A DNA stretch of 64,000 bases from a virus. Position numbers and translations under genes: made by a program. Shown piece after piece: positions 1 to 8,647 of this stretch; the stretch's first letter is position 1; the number at the start of each line of letters is the position of its first letter. Under the pieces are notes generated by a model, which worked only from the letters and a program-made list of their open reading frames with translations, did not search any database and was not told the origin of the DNA. Location: the IMG/VR virus record IMGVR_UViG_3300009610_000003, positions 1 to 64,000 of that record; one strand, given 5' to 3'.

Positions 1-194
1 CCGCCGTTCACCAGCCGGGTCGTCACCTCCCGGTCAAGCGCGGTCGGGTAAGAGGCGCTGTAGGCGGGAAGCTCAATACCCAGCACTTCGGCGTAGACCA
101 TGCGGAAAAGCCCCCAGCAGTCGGCCCCGGCCCGCGTGCGGCCCCCGTCTTCCCACGGGATGCCAATGTAGGGTTCGAAATCACGCGGGGTCAC
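1..194 (-). CDS. NlpC/P60-type tail peptidase (3' part outside window)
   Basis: The N-terminal 64 residues are visible on the minus strand and the gene runs off the left edge. The GTG start overlaps the stop of the preceding gene (GTGA), like most junctions in this operon. The segment GADCWGLFRMVYAEVLG is the active-site region of phage NlpC/P60 cysteine peptidases, with the Cys of DCWG as the expected nucleophile. In siphoviruses such proteins follow the DUF1833-type tail protein and sit at the tail tip, where they cut peptidoglycan during entry. The His and third catalytic residue lie outside the window. Confidence 0.8.
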   Translation of the reverse strand, partial: MTPRDFEPYIGIPWEDGGRTRAGADCWGLFRMVYAEVLGIELPAYSASYPTALDREVTTRLVNG

Positions 195-703
195 ACGAAA
201 ATCCCCGGAAAACCCGCCGGGGCGAACAGGCCCGCCGGGATGGGCTCGTCTTCGGCGGCATCCAGCCCGATGTCGAATGTGATGATGTCGCTGTTGCGGG
301 TGAACCCACGCAAATCCATCGTCGGGAAAGGTATCTGCACGGTGTCCACCGCGCTGGCCGCGACGATGACGAGGTCGCAGGTGCCGCGCTGTATCATGCT
401 GGCCGTGAACGCCACCATGGCCCCGGTAACGTTCTCAACGACCAGTTGCATCCGGGGCGGGCGGTCGGCCATGTCGGTGGGCAGGCGCAGGCTCAAGGGG
501 CGATAGGTGTAGGTCACGCCGCCGCTGATCGTGCCCCAGACCATCTCGGGATTGTTCGAAAGCACCACCGTGTCGTCGCCGCTCAACCGGATGATTTCGG
601 TCGTGTCCGGGTGCTTCAGCGTGATGAGCATGATTGCCATCTCGTCGCTTTCCTGAAGCTGCATCTGCGCCCGGAAGTTCAGCGATATGGTCGTCTTGCT
701 CAT
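191..703 (-). CDS. Tail protein, DUF1833 family
   Basis: This is a 170-aa protein. It has the DUF1833 layout: a start like 'LITLKHPDTTEIIRL', a central 'LRLPTDMADRPPRMQLVVENV', and an end like 'PIPAGLFAPAGFPGIF'. The family is found between tape-measure and NlpC/P60 genes in long-tailed phages and is thought to form part of the distal tail. The order tape measure, tail protein, DUF1833, NlpC/P60 seen here is the usual one. It overlaps both neighbours by 4 bp. Confidence 0.82.
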   Translation of the reverse strand: MSKTTISLNFRAQMQLQESDEMAIMLITLKHPDTTEIIRLSGDDTVVLSNNPEMVWGTISGGVTYTYRPLSLRLPTDMADRPPRMQLVVENVTGAMVAFTASMIQRGTCDLVIVAASAVDTVQIPFPTMDLRGFTRNSDIITFDIGLDAAEDEPIPAGLFAPAGFPGIFV

Positions 704-1620
704 GTCTCAAAGATTTCCAGTTCCATGTTCACGGCCCACACGTCGCCGCCCATATGGAGGGGCTGCGGAGGTGCGCCGCCGGGCCTGAAGCGAGTGACAG
801 GCATGGTGTCACCCGGCGTCGGCATGAACTCGGTGGCCGAGGGGGCTTTTTCCATCTGCACGCCACCGATGCGCAGCGTGATGTCCACCAGCAGGCCCAC
901 CACGGCCCGGACGCGGATGCGCGACTGCATGGCGGACAGGCCGGTTACCGTTGGCGTCCATGAATGCTGGTGTCGCTGGGTGACCAGCGCCTCGTTGGTC
1001 AGCTTCGGCAAAATGTCGAACAGGTTGCTGGCCGAAGGCGTACTGACCATGACCAATTGTATCATGGAAACATTGACCGTAGTTCCAGCAATAAGCCTGA
1101 CGTAATTGCTATGCGTGAACCGTCCCGTGGAAGTTGGCGCGGAAGACACATAAGTAACATCGTGAATAAGCCCGCTGGTCGCGTAGCCGTTAAACCTCAA
1201 ATCTATATAGGGGATGCCGCCTTCGGTGCTAAACCCTTCAACTTCTCTTGCAATACCGTTCTGCGTGGTTCCCCCGACCCAGCCGGTGGGCAGGGTTCCG
1301 GGGACACCGACTGCGGCCCCGACCTGAGTGCTGTTGGGGATGAGGTTGCGCCGCCAGCCGTAGCCGAAAATCGGGTCGGGAAAGTAGAAGGGCAATTTCC
1401 CGTCCAGCGTGTCGGTCTTCCAGAATTTGCGCAGCCGTTCCAACTGGGTCTTGGTCATGTGCATGACGCCCGTGACGGGGCGGGCCATGGCGGTCATGCG
1501 CGAGCGGATCAGCGCCGGGCCGACTTCCGCGTTGGTCGCCAGCCGGTTGTCGGCGAAGCTGTCCTGAAAGCCGTCCCGCGTGAACTGCTGGGGCAATGTG
1601 TCGGGCCAAGTCGCTGGCAT
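700..1620 (-). CDS. Distal tail protein with inserted carbohydrate-binding-like module
   Basis: The protein has 306 aa. Residues 1-90 (WPDTLPQQF..., VGPALIRSRMTAMARPV, FWKTDTLDGKLPFYF) resemble a short tail protein commonly encoded just after the tape measure in siphoviruses. The last 30 residues (VWAVNMELEIFET) look like the end of that same fold. Between them, about residues 92-245, lies a segment starting RNLIPNSTQV...LPTGWVGG. That opening is typical of jelly-roll carbohydrate-binding modules of the CBM_4_9 type. I infer a glycan-binding insertion in a conserved tail-tip protein. Start and stop abut the tape measure and DUF1833 genes. Confidence 0.6.
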   Translation of the reverse strand: MPATWPDTLPQQFTRDGFQDSFADNRLATNAEVGPALIRSRMTAMARPVTGVMHMTKTQLERLRKFWKTDTLDGKLPFYFPDPIFGYGWRRNLIPNSTQVGAAVGVPGTLPTGWVGGTTQNGIAREVEGFSTEGGIPYIDLRFNGYATSGLIHDVTYVSSAPTSTGRFTHSNYVRLIAGTTVNVSMIQLVMVSTPSASNLFDILPKLTNEALVTQRHQHSWTPTVTGLSAMQSRIRVRAVVGLLVDITLRIGGVQMEKAPSATEFMPTPGDTMPVTRFRPGGAPPQPLHMGGDVWAVNMELEIFET

Positions 1621-1621
1621 T

Positions 1622-4600
1622 TTATCTCGGCCTCAATCTCTCGGTGACCGCGAACTTGGAACGTATCGCATTGTTCGACGCCGTGCCGCGCTGGTCGATC
1701 TGGGTAGCCACCAGCCGGTCAACCATCACGTCGATGGTCATGCCCTTGTTGTCCTTGGTCTGCTTGGTGGTGACCTTTGCGCCGGAATAGTTGTGGACGT
1801 TCACGAAGGCGTTGCCGCCCATCATGGCCTGTGCCGACGCCATCGATGGGAACACCGGCTCGCCCCGCCGCAGCACCGCCGGATACTCGTCGGCCCCGAA
1901 CTTCTTGATGTTGCCGTTGTGCAGGCGCGGCGCGTTCTCAAAGGTCCGCATGAATGCACCCATGTCCCAGCCGCCCGGCTGCGGGTCGGCTTTCAGCCCT
2001 GCGGGTGTGTCGATGAACGGGTCTGATGCGCCCCAGACAAGCTTGCCCTTGGCGTCAACAAGCTCGCCATATTTATTGACCTTGTTGGAACCCTTGTAGC
2101 GGATGACGGTGCCATCATCGACATAGGCAGCGGCTGTTTCTACTTTTTTGCCGAATGATTTTATCGAACCGAGAAACTTGGAAATACCCTCCCCGGTTAC
2201 GACGCTTGCTTTGAAGGAAGCCAGAAGCTCAGGCATCAGGCTATCTATCGCGGCACTCTTGTTCTTGTAGACCAGTTCACCTTTCTGCAAGACAGCGGGG
2301 TATTCGTCGCTCGCGAACAGGTTGGCATTGCCATCGTGGAACCGGGGCGCGGTCAGCCACGGTATCATGTTGGGGAAGCGCCGCGACGCGCCGCCCATGC
2401 CGACGATGCCGCCATTGTGGTACAGGCCGCCACCGCCAGACATGATGGCCGCATTTGCCTGCGGGCTGATGAGCGCACCCGCCGCGCTGTTGTAGCCGCC
2501 ACCGCCACCAAACATCTTGGCTATGCTGCCAAAGAACCCGCCACCGCCGCCCGAGGGCGCAGCCGGGAACTGAGACAGCGCGCTCGCCGCCTTGGTTGCG
2601 ACTGAACCCATCTCGCCGATGCCGCTGACAGCTTCCGTGGACGCCTTGGTGACGCTGGTCAGTGCGCTGGCCGACTTGGTGGCCGCGTCCGCAGCGGCCT
2701 TGGTGGATTTGGTCAGTTCATCGGCAACGTCCACGCCGCCACCACCGCCCATGCCGAACGCGCCACTCAATGGCACCGGGCGTGCATTTTCCAAACCCTG
2801 CCTGACACCAATGCGGGCCGGGCCGCGCCCGTACCATGGTTGCCAGCTTTTGTTTCTGGCAGCTTCGTTCAAACCGAATTCGATGTTCTGACGCCACGTC
2901 CTTGGGTCAGAAACGCTTAGCCCGGTTTCCCTTTCAAAGGCATCGCCGAGGCCGCCGCCCTTGAGAAGCTGCATGGCACCATAGGACGTTTCCTGCCGAC
3001 CCTGTTTCTTGCCAACGAGCGACTGCCATATGCCCGGCTGCAACCCCTCATGCTTCATCAGTTTAACCGCAGTACCTACGTCTATGTTGCGAACTCTCGC
3101 CGCATTCTCGGCGAACGCTACCATCTCCTCATAAGGGGCCAGCCCCAAGACACTGCTACCCGATAAAGCACCGCCGCCATAACCACCGGGGGCATAGTTC
3201 GCCGGGTTCTTGCCAGCCGCCGCCGCCGTGAATGGGTTCAACCCGTCGATGACCGCCCCGACGACACCACCAGTGCCACCACCACCATTATTTGTGCCCA
3301 GTACATCGCCAACGACATCGCCGACCACCCCGGCCAAGCCGCCGCCTTGACCTGCCGCGCCGCCTGTTCCGGGAACGCCGAATATGGCGTCCAAAATCTG
3401 GTTGATCAGCTTGTCGATGATCTTGTCCAGCGTGCGCTGGGCCGCGCCGACGATGGCCTTGATAAGGGCCTCGCCCATGTCGTCGCCACCCTCAATGAGG
3501 GCGTCCGACATGCTGTGCATAAAGTCGCTGGCGGTGGCGCGGCCCATGTCGCGCCATTCCTGCGCGTCTGCCGCTGCCCGTTCCTGTCGGCTCGTCTCGC
3601 GCATGTAATCCGCTTCGGGGCCGGTCGTGCTGAGGCCCGTGCCCCGGAGCTTTTGCGCGATGCTCTTCTCTTCGGCGCTCAGCCCAATAAGCGAGCGCTC
3701 AAAGATCAGGTCTTGAACCAGCTTCTTCTGGTTCAGCATGTCCACCTGCTCGCCATAAGCGGCAGTTGTTTCCTTGATCAGGTCAAGCACCGCCTGATCC
3801 ATTTCGATGCCATGCTCAAGGGCATACATCTTGTATTCGTACGTGCGCTGGTACTCTTCGCGCAACGCGGCCTGCTCGCCCGCCGTCTTGCCGATCAGCG
3901 CCATTTCCAGTTCTTGCTTAGCCAGCAGGTCGTCCATCGCCTGTGTCCGTGTCCGGGTGGCGTCGGCGTGTTCCTGCTGTATCTTCAGCGCTTCATCTTC
4001 ACCTGCGATGGCGATTTCCCGGTCACGCTGGGCACCCTTGACGATATTCGCCGCCGCCGCTTCGGCCTTGGCCGCCGCGATGCGCTCGGCGTCGGTGCGC
4101 GCCGCCGTCTGTTGTCGCCGGGCAGCGATGCGTGCGTCCTCGCGCTCGCGCTCGCGTTCGACACTCTCGTTGTACCCCCGGACACCGCTGTCTGATGTCG
4201 CCTCGCTGCGCCTGAAATTTTCGTTTAGTTCTCTTGCCCGTCTCTGGACGGTTTCAATCTGGTTCAGTGCATCCAGAACTTTGAAAAGTTCTTGGGCGAG
4301 TACAATTGCATCTCGGGCCTGTTCTTCAAGACCATTATCCCTACCTATCTGTAAGAACTGAGCTATAATTTCTTGCAATACAGTGACTGACAGGTTTTTA
4401 TCGGTGAACCCGACCATCAATCTATTAATGGGGTCTTGGAACGCTGCAAATTTACCCTCAATAGTACTGGCTTCCGCAGCCAGCGTCTTTATACCCTCAG
4501 CAAGGTTCATAAAAGCATTGGGGTCAGTGGCCAATGCCAAATTGGCTTCGGCCAAGCGGTCAACTTCAGCGTTGAATTTCTCAAGATCGGGCGTGCCCGC

Positions 4601-5758
4601 AGCCACCCCAGCGATAAATTCAGCAACAGCATCCTTGTAAAGTTCATAGCCACTAGATTTAGCTTCTTGCTCAAATGTCCGCATATTGCCGCCGCCACCC
4701 ATCAGTATGGTGGACAATATGCCGCCTTGGCCGCTCAAAGCGTCCGTCATGATCTTCAGTTGGTCTTTGGCCTGTTTCTCCAATTGTGACTTGTCGGCAC
4801 TGAACATGCTGAGCGCAAAACCCATACCCCCAGTCGTGATGAGATCGCTCGCGCTCTTCGCCACGTCGCCATACACGTCATCAAGCAGCTTCATCGTGTC
4901 CGAATGCTGCTTCATCGCGTCGTCTAGCGACTTGACTTCCTCCTTGCCCTTGGTGGCCCACTGGATGAACGCCGCGCCGATGCCGATCACCACGATGGGC
5001 AACATGCTGGAAAGCGAGAACATGCTCTTGAGCGCGCCAACGAGGCCCATGACGCCTTCTTTGGCACCGCCCATCATCTGCATACCGGCGGCAAGCTGCG
5101 TGCCTTGCTGCAAGGCGATCATCGCCGGGTTCATGCCCATGGCAGTCGTCACCGCGATGTCCTGAAACTGGTACATCAGGTTCGTCTGCATCATGCCGCG
5201 ACCGGTAGCACCACCGCCCGCCCCACCCGCACGATTGTCGTTCACGCCCTGCTTGCCGCTCTGGCTTGCCAGCTTCTGCTGTTGTTCCTGCAAACGCTGG
5301 AAGGCGATGGTTTCCCGGTTGAGCGCGGCGGTCATCTCGTCCGTGCTGATGGCCCCCAGCGTCTGGGCCATGCGGATTTCAGTCAGGGTCCTTTCATATT
5401 GCGCGCTGGCGGCTTGCAGCGGGGCGTACTTGTTCCTGAGCGCGTCGATGCCCGCCGACATCTTGTTGAAATCAAGCACGTCATTGGAAGGCGCGCGGGT
5501 CTTGATGTTCAGCGCCTGCTCAAGGCGCTTGCCGAAGCTCTCTGCCTGCGCGGCGGTCGCGCCGAGTTGCGCGGCGGTGGTCGTGGACAGCTTGGTGACG
5601 GAAGCGCCCGCCGCCGCCGTCTGCGTGGCGGTGGTCTGCGCAAGACTGACGACAGCAGCTTCGGTCTTCCCGGTCTGAACGGCCAGATTGGCAAGGTCCG
5701 GGACAGCTTCCTTGACGCCAGTCGTGGTGACGACAATACCAAGCTCGGCGGTGGACAT
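1622..5758 (-). CDS. Tape measure protein with muramidase-like domain
   Basis: At 1378 aa this is the second longest gene in the window. The N-terminal half is Ala/Gln/Glu-rich coiled coil, with a hydrophobic stretch near residues 245-265 (SSMLPIVVIGIGAAFIQW). Around residues 870-1000 is a lysozyme/transglycosylase-like domain: an acidic residue in KLMKHEGLQPG as the likely catalytic Glu, then SYGAMQLLKGGG and a block ending near WQPWYGRGPARIG. Two copies of a C-terminal motif (R.H.GN..F.ADEYPAVL..GE) occur near residues 1140 and 1280. It lies directly after the frameshifted tail chaperone, the standard position. It should set tail length and help open the cell wall during DNA entry. Confidence 0.93.
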   Translation of the reverse strand: MSTAELGIVVTTTGVKEAVPDLANLAVQTGKTEAAVVSLAQTTATQTAAAGASVTKLSTTTAAQLGATAAQAESFGKRLEQALNIKTRAPSNDVLDFNKMSAGIDALRNKYAPLQAASAQYERTLTEIRMAQTLGAISTDEMTAALNRETIAFQRLQEQQQKLASQSGKQGVNDNRAGGAGGGATGRGMMQTNLMYQFQDIAVTTAMGMNPAMIALQQGTQLAAGMQMMGGAKEGVMGLVGALKSMFSLSSMLPIVVIGIGAAFIQWATKGKEEVKSLDDAMKQHSDTMKLLDDVYGDVAKSASDLITTGGMGFALSMFSADKSQLEKQAKDQLKIMTDALSGQGGILSTILMGGGGNMRTFEQEAKSSGYELYKDAVAEFIAGVAAGTPDLEKFNAEVDRLAEANLALATDPNAFMNLAEGIKTLAAEASTIEGKFAAFQDPINRLMVGFTDKNLSVTVLQEIIAQFLQIGRDNGLEEQARDAIVLAQELFKVLDALNQIETVQRRARELNENFRRSEATSDSGVRGYNESVEREREREDARIAARRQQTAARTDAERIAAAKAEAAAANIVKGAQRDREIAIAGEDEALKIQQEHADATRTRTQAMDDLLAKQELEMALIGKTAGEQAALREEYQRTYEYKMYALEHGIEMDQAVLDLIKETTAAYGEQVDMLNQKKLVQDLIFERSLIGLSAEEKSIAQKLRGTGLSTTGPEADYMRETSRQERAAADAQEWRDMGRATASDFMHSMSDALIEGGDDMGEALIKAIVGAAQRTLDKIIDKLINQILDAIFGVPGTGGAAGQGGGLAGVVGDVVGDVLGTNNGGGGTGGVVGAVIDGLNPFTAAAAGKNPANYAPGGYGGGALSGSSVLGLAPYEEMVAFAENAARVRNIDVGTAVKLMKHEGLQPGIWQSLVGKKQGRQETSYGAMQLLKGGGLGDAFERETGLSVSDPRTWRQNIEFGLNEAARNKSWQPWYGRGPARIGVRQGLENARPVPLSGAFGMGGGGGVDVADELTKSTKAAADAATKSASALTSVTKASTEAVSGIGEMGSVATKAASALSQFPAAPSGGGGGFFGSIAKMFGGGGGYNSAAGALISPQANAAIMSGGGGLYHNGGIVGMGGASRRFPNMIPWLTAPRFHDGNANLFASDEYPAVLQKGELVYKNKSAAIDSLMPELLASFKASVVTGEGISKFLGSIKSFGKKVETAAAYVDDGTVIRYKGSNKVNKYGELVDAKGKLVWGASDPFIDTPAGLKADPQPGGWDMGAFMRTFENAPRLHNGNIKKFGADEYPAVLRRGEPVFPSMASAQAMMGGNAFVNVHNYSGAKVTTKQTKDNKGMTIDVMVDRLVATQIDQRGTASNNAIRSKFAVTERLRPR

Positions 5759-6599
5759 CAGTCGTCACCCCGCTTGTGTCGTGGCAGGTTGTCGTTGTTG
5801 AAGATGCTGTCGAAAAGCTCTGCTGTCAGGGGCCGTGGCGACAGGGTTTCACCGGGAATGGCCGCTTCCGGCACCTTCTCCGCTTCGTCCTTGTCGTGAA
5901 GCGCTTGCAGGTAGGCGATGTCCATTTCCAGAAGCACTCGCAATTCCCACTGGGCCAGCGTCCTGCGTGTCAGCCTGCACCACGCTTCAATTTCCCGGTA
6001 TTCCAGACTGAGCGGCCCGCTGTAACCGGGCCGCCTTGTCCAGCACAATTCCCGGAAATAGCCGAACAGGTACTCGGCCACATCCGGGAAGACAGGCTTA
6101 CGCCCCTTGACCCACTCTTTGATCGCTACTCCACACTTGTGTTCGATGACGTGAAAAAAGCCGACCGTCGCCCTGCCCGCTCGGCCACCTGATCACGGAT
6201 GAACGGGAAGCGGACGTAGATCGCATAGGCGTTCTCTTCGGTGCATTCCAGAAGCACGCCGTCCACCTTGAACGGCGACCATGAAATCGTGGATGACGCC
6301 AAGCCCCTCGTCTGCCGGTCGTACAGTTCCTGTGCCGTGAGCGGGGTCGGATCGTCGCTGGCCATGCGCTCGCTCGCCAGCTTTTCGATGGCCTTGCGCT
6401 GGCGCGTGCTGTCAGGCCCCGCCACCTTGATCGTGAAGCCGATCTTCTTCCCGTTGGGGTCTTTCACATCGACATCCAGCCCGGCTTCCTGCGCGGCCTG
6501 CATGGCGTCGAACCGCGACAGGTCGAACAGTTCCATCGCGGCTTCCGTCTTCGTTGCATCGTTCAAGTCTGTCACTCCCGGTTTGCGCCTGCGTGTCAT
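5758..6599 (-). CDS. Tail assembly chaperone GT fusion (-1 frameshift product)
   Basis: This is the predicted product of a -1 slip at 6153-6159: 149 codons of the G frame joined to 131 codons of the T frame, about 280 aa. The T frame has no good start of its own. It is open upstream through HVIEHKCGVAIKEWVKG to the slippery site and continues as PGYSGPLSLEYREIEAWCRL, typical of T-like chaperone domains. In lambda-type phages G and GT coat the tape measure before tube polymerisation. The stop overlaps the tape-measure start. The expression ratio cannot be judged from sequence. Confidence 0.8.
6126..6599 (-). CDS. Tail assembly chaperone G
   Basis: The unshifted product has 157 aa, with the sequence FDLSRFDAMQAAQEAGLDVDVKDPNGKKIGFTIKVAGPDS near its start and a conserved stretch around WSPFKVDGVLLECTEENA. 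It lies between the tail-tube genes and the tape measure. This is the position and size of the gpG-type chaperone. The ATG overlaps the stop of the tube-protein gene upstream (ATGA). It ends 8 codons after the slippery site, as expected for a G/GT pair. Confidence 0.85.
   Translation of the reverse strand: MTRRRKPGVTDLNDATKTEAAMELFDLSRFDAMQAAQEAGLDVDVKDPNGKKIGFTIKVAGPDSTRQRKAIEKLASERMASDDPTPLTAQELYDRQTRGLASSTISWSPFKVDGVLLECTEENAYAIYVRFPFIRDQVAERAGRRSAFFTSSNTSVE
6153..6159 (-). promoter_or_regulatory. -1 programmed frameshift slippery heptamer T TTT TTC
   Basis: In the G frame the codons read GCT TTT TTC ACG, which gives T TTT TTC (the X XXY YYZ pattern with X=Y=T, Z=C). Slipping one base back reads GGC TTT TTT CAC and enters the T frame, which has no stop from here to 5758. 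No strong downstream pseudoknot was identified by eye. Confidence 0.8.
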
Positions 6600-7225
6600 T
6601 CGGCAGGCGGTGGTTCAGGCACAGGCTCTGCCGGGGGCTCGGGCTCCGGTATCTCTTCCACCGTGGCCCCTTCCGGCACCTCGTCGCCTTCCTGAAGCTC
6701 CACCTTACGACCATCTGGCATCGTCGCCATCAACAATGTGCCCTGCGTCGCCGCCGTGTTGACGATATTGGAATTGATTTCGATGGTGGCGTTCAGGGTC
6801 TGCACCGTGTTCGCGCCGCCGCCCGCAGCCTGACTTTGCATCGCCAGACCGTAGAACAGGCGCGTGCTGTTGAGCGCGCCGCCGCCCGTGCCCTTGTCGT
6901 TCAATTCGACCTTGAAGGCATAGTTCTGCACGGCTTGGGACGCGGCCAATATCTTGATCTGGCCGGGGTCGAGCGCATCCACGGCGAACACGTTCGCCAT
7001 GGTGCCAGCATTGTCCGTGCCCTTCTGCTTCGTCGTGCGGCTCTGGCCGATGACATCGGTGCTGATCAGTTGGGCAGTGTCGCCGTAGCTGCCCATCTGC
7101 GTCCACTTCTTGACTTCGACCCACGTCACGCTGCCGTAATCGCCAGCCACGGCGTCCTGCGCAAGCTCTGTGAAGGGCAGGTTGCTGACATAGAACTTGC
7201 AACCGGCGACCGGGTACAGCGGCAT
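6596..7225 (-). CDS. Tail tube protein, paralogue 3 (with acidic/Pro extension)
   Basis: The protein has 209 aa. The first ~155 residues align end to end with the products at 7238-7711 and 7727-8206 (MPLYPVAGCKFYVS..., WTQMGSYGDTAQLI, KQKGT.NAGTMANVFA, NTVQTLN.TIEINSNIV). The position just upstream of the tail chaperones fits the major tail (tube) protein. Unlike its sisters it carries a ~50-residue C-terminal tail rich in Pro and Glu (EVPEGATVEEIPEPEPPAEP). This could be a surface decoration or an assembly signal, but that is an inference. Confidence 0.75.
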   Translation of the reverse strand: MPLYPVAGCKFYVSNLPFTELAQDAVAGDYGSVTWVEVKKWTQMGSYGDTAQLISTDVIGQSRTTKQKGTDNAGTMANVFAVDALDPGQIKILAASQAVQNYAFKVELNDKGTGGGALNSTRLFYGLAMQSQAAGGGANTVQTLNATIEINSNIVNTAATQGTLLMATMPDGRKVELQEGDEVPEGATVEEIPEPEPPAEPVPEPPPAE

Positions 7226-7237
7226 AGCGGACCTCCG

Positions 7238-7711
7238 TTATGTCGCGACGGTAGCGACAATATTCGAGTTGATTTCCACGGTCATGTTCAGGGTCTGCAC
7301 GGTATTAGCGCCGCCACCGGCTTCCTGAGACTGCATACACAGCCCATAGAACAATCGCGTACTGTTGAGCGTGGCGATCTTGTCGTTCAGTTCGACCTTG
7401 AAGGCATAATTCTGCACCGATTGTGCCGCCGCGATAGATTTCAACTGACCGGGGTCAGTGTTTGCTAGGGCGAAGACATTTGCCATCGTCCCGGCATTCT
7501 TGGTGCCCTTCTGCTTTTTGGTGCGACCCTCGCCGATCAGGTCGGTGGTGATCAACTGGGCCGTGTCGCCGTAGCTGCCCATCTGCGTCCACGACTTCAT
7601 TTCTATCCACGCGACACCGGAATAGTCGCCGACCACGGCATCAACCGCAAGCTCAGTGAACGGGTTGGTGCTTATCCAGAACCTGCACCCTGCGACGGGG
7701 TAAAGCGGCAT
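7238..7711 (-). CDS. Tail tube protein, paralogue 2
   Basis: This is a 157-aa protein and the middle of three tandem paralogues. It shares the start MPLYPVAGCRFWIS, the block KSWTQMGSYGDTAQLITTDLIGEGRTKKQ and the end TVEINSNIVATVAT with its neighbours. It contains only the core domain. It is closer to the copy at 7727-8206 than to the extended copy at 6596-7225 (for example GEGRTKKQ versus GQSRTTKQ). The three may co-assemble or replace one another in the tube. Confidence 0.72.
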   Translation of the reverse strand: MPLYPVAGCRFWISTNPFTELAVDAVVGDYSGVAWIEMKSWTQMGSYGDTAQLITTDLIGEGRTKKQKGTKNAGTMANVFALANTDPGQLKSIAAAQSVQNYAFKVELNDKIATLNSTRLFYGLCMQSQEAGGGANTVQTLNMTVEINSNIVATVAT

Positions 7712-7726
7712 TGTTGCGCCCTCCGA

Positions 7727-8206
7727 TCAGACCGCCGCAATGGCGACGATGTTGGAATTGATTTCGATGGTGACGTTCAGGGTCTGCACGGTATTAGCGC
7801 CGCCACCGGCTTCCTGCGCAGACATGACGAGCCCGTAGAATTCCCGCAGGCTGTTGTTCACCTGCGCGCCGACCTTGTCGTTCAGTTCGACCTTGAAGGC
7901 ATAATTTGAAATCGACCCCGCTGCCGTGATCGATTTCAACTGGCCGGTGTCGGTGTTCGCCAAGGCGAAGACATTGGCCATGGTGCCAGCGTTCTTCGTC
8001 CCTTTCTGTTTCTTGGTGCGCCCCTCACCGATGAGGTCGGTGGTGATTAGCTGGGCAGTGTCGCCATACGACCCCATCTGTGTCCAGCTTTTCATTTCCA
8101 GCCAGACCACGGCTGAAAAGTCAGCGGCAACAGCATCCACCGCCAACTCAACAAACGGGTTGGTGCTGATATAGAATTTGCAACCTGCGACCGGGTATAG
8201 AGGCAT
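7727..8206 (-). CDS. Tail tube protein, paralogue 1
   Basis: The product has 159 aa and is the first-transcribed of three tandem paralogues, directly after the tail-terminator gene. It has the same core as the other two, including LITTDLIGEGRTKKQKGTKN and NTVQTLNVTIEINSNIVAIAAV, with a slightly different loop near residue 115 (VGAQVNNSLREFYGL). Each copy has its own short spacer of 12-15 bp and its own Shine-Dalgarno-like purine tract, so all three appear to be expressed. Confidence 0.72.
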   Translation of the reverse strand: MPLYPVAGCKFYISTNPFVELAVDAVAADFSAVVWLEMKSWTQMGSYGDTAQLITTDLIGEGRTKKQKGTKNAGTMANVFALANTDTGQLKSITAAGSISNYAFKVELNDKVGAQVNNSLREFYGLVMSAQEAGGGANTVQTLNVTIEINSNIVAIAAV

Positions 8207-8221
8207 CTGAGGCTCCTTTCA

Positions 8222-8647
8222 CTATACCGATATAGTTTCGAACGGTACAGTAACCGGGGTTCGCCACCGGTCGCCGTCCACATAACCCCCGGCTACTCTT
8301 GGTCGTGCTGTGATACGCACGCGGGTGCTGCCGGAAGTCAGCACCTTTGCTTGGAAATGCGACGCTATGGTTCCACCCATCTCTTGGGGGTACATCTCAC
8401 CGACATTCAGCGGGCACATGACGGCCAAGCTGAAAATGCCCATGTGCCGGTTCTGCTCGGTCGCGGTGATGGTAACCGTTTCGGGCGTTCCGGGGGAGAA
8501 GCCGACGACGATATATTCGTCGTCCTTGTACTCCCCGTTCTTCGGGTACTGGACGTTCGACCAGACGACGCGGCGACCGCCGGGCAGCGTGTTCAGGTGC
8601 CCTACCAGCGCTTCCAGTATCCGCCCCTCTATGGTCACCGCCACCAT
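8222..8647 (-). CDS. Tail terminator-like protein (DUF4128-like)
   Basis: The protein has 141 aa. The ATG at 8647 overlaps the preceding stop (ATGA), which sets this start over longer in-frame options. The sequence MVAVTIEGRILEALVGHL...YPKNGEYKDDEYIVVGFSPGTPETV resembles DUF4128-type proteins that occupy the tail-terminator slot between gp10-like neck proteins and tube proteins. Its presumed role is to cap the finished tail and join it to the head. Confidence 0.62.
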   Translation of the reverse strand: MVAVTIEGRILEALVGHLNTLPGGRRVVWSNVQYPKNGEYKDDEYIVVGFSPGTPETVTITATEQNRHMGIFSLAVMCPLNVGEMYPQEMGGTIASHFQAKVLTSGSTRVRITARPRVAGGYVDGDRWRTPVTVPFETISV

